Source: Ignavibacteriaceae bacterium (GTDB lineage: Bacteria > Bacteroidota > Ignavibacteria > Ignavibacteriales > Ignavibacteriaceae). Taken from it: 33,633 nt of DNA. The position numbers were made by a program, and so were the translations under genes. The DNA lies in NCBI GenBank assembly GCA_013359345.1, contig JABWCA010000012.1, positions 1 through 33,633 of the forward strand. The letters are read 5' to 3'. Of the stretch, positions 33,516 to 33,633 are shown one piece after another (within the stretch, counting starts at the first letter, position 1; each line of letters opens with the position of its first letter). Below the pieces are notes generated by a model. It was given only the letters and a program-made list of their open reading frames with translations. It made no database searches and was not told the origin of the DNA.

Positions 33516-33586
33516 TTTCCTGTTTCCAGCTTTCCTGTCTCCTGTTTCCTGTTTCCTGTTTCCTGTGTCCTGTGTCCTGTCTTCAG
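33516..33586. repeat. Second heptamer tandem array, consensus TTTCCTG, about 10 units
   Basis: About ten 7-bp units with consensus TTTCCTG start 6 nt after the first array. Variants include TTTCCAG, TCTCCTG, TGTCCTG and TCTTCAG, with one extra C at 33530. The unit differs in sequence from the first array but has the same period. The last degenerate unit overlaps the stop codon of the possible minus-strand gene at the window edge. Confidence 0.88.
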
Positions 33587-33633
33587 AATTTATCTGAAAA
33601 GATAATAAGCAGCACACCGGTAAGCATTATAAT
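33583..33633 (-). CDS. Possible 3' end of a membrane protein gene (cut by window edge)
   Basis: On the minus strand the last 51 nt read 16 codons then TGA: a hydrophobic stretch IIMLTGVLLIIFSDKF. This looks like the final transmembrane helix of an inner-membrane protein, for example a CcdA- or LysE-type protein, whose ends often look like this. So little is visible that the family cannot be assigned, and chance is a real alternative. If real, the second heptamer array reaches its stop codon. Confidence 0.35.
   Translation of the reverse strand: MIMLTGVLLIIFSDKF

Noticed and set aside
33391-33586. The arrays as a CRISPR locus
   Set aside because: Units are 7 bp with no spacers between them, and no cas genes are present.
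33363-33605. An 80-codon open frame with a repeated seven-residue pattern
   Set aside because: It is produced by the heptamer arrays, which stay open in frame because their units lack stop codons; there is no supporting start signal.

Overview
The window looks like chromosome from a Bacteroidota/Chlorobiota-type bacterium, most likely of the Ignavibacteria group. Two secreted proteins end in type IX secretion (T9SS) C-terminal sorting domains with the motif PNPFNPST, which is very common in Ignavibacteria. A DUF2400/TIGR02757 protein, typical of Bacteroidota, is present. Many starts lack a strong Shine-Dalgarno sequence. This assignment is inferred from protein motifs only; there is no rRNA, tRNA, CRISPR array or insertion sequence in the window.

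Layout. (1) Positions 1-9231, all minus strand, hold two transcription units about peptides and the envelope. The upstream unit is an OPT-family oligopeptide transporter translationally coupled to a PqqD-like (RRE fold) protein. The next unit runs pepD (M20C dipeptidase), an MFS transporter closely resembling mammalian MFSD1 (a dipeptide transporter), a small predicted outer-membrane barrel, an M29-type aminopeptidase, a flippase-like membrane protein, and a family 2 glycosyltransferase cut by the left edge. Together these suggest uptake and salvage of di- and oligopeptides. (2) A single plus-strand DUF2400 gene (9606-10394) is followed by an intergenic region rich in inverted repeats. (3) Positions 10771-24216, minus strand: a giant 3175-residue T9SS surface protein with about 12 FN3-like A domains alternating with 11 B domains; a T9SS BNR/Asp-box protein; and a pdxJ unit with an upstream CPBP membrane protein. 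(4) Positions 24428-33040, plus strand: a compact six-gene chemosensory operon (CheR-TPR, CheW-CheW fusion, CHASE3-type MCP without HAMP, CheA-REC, CheB, and a REC-histidine kinase). Its parts match the Wsp system, except that the diguanylate cyclase response regulator is replaced by a REC-HisKA-HATPase protein. (5) The right end carries two abutting 7-bp tandem arrays, CTCACTA x17 and TTTCCTG x about 10, running into what may be the 3' end of a minus-strand membrane protein gene.

The best candidates for under-described biology are the MFSD1-like/PepD/M29 peptide operon, the OPT-PqqD pair, the Wsp-like pathway with a kinase output, the higher-order duplication in the giant protein, and the paired heptamer arrays.
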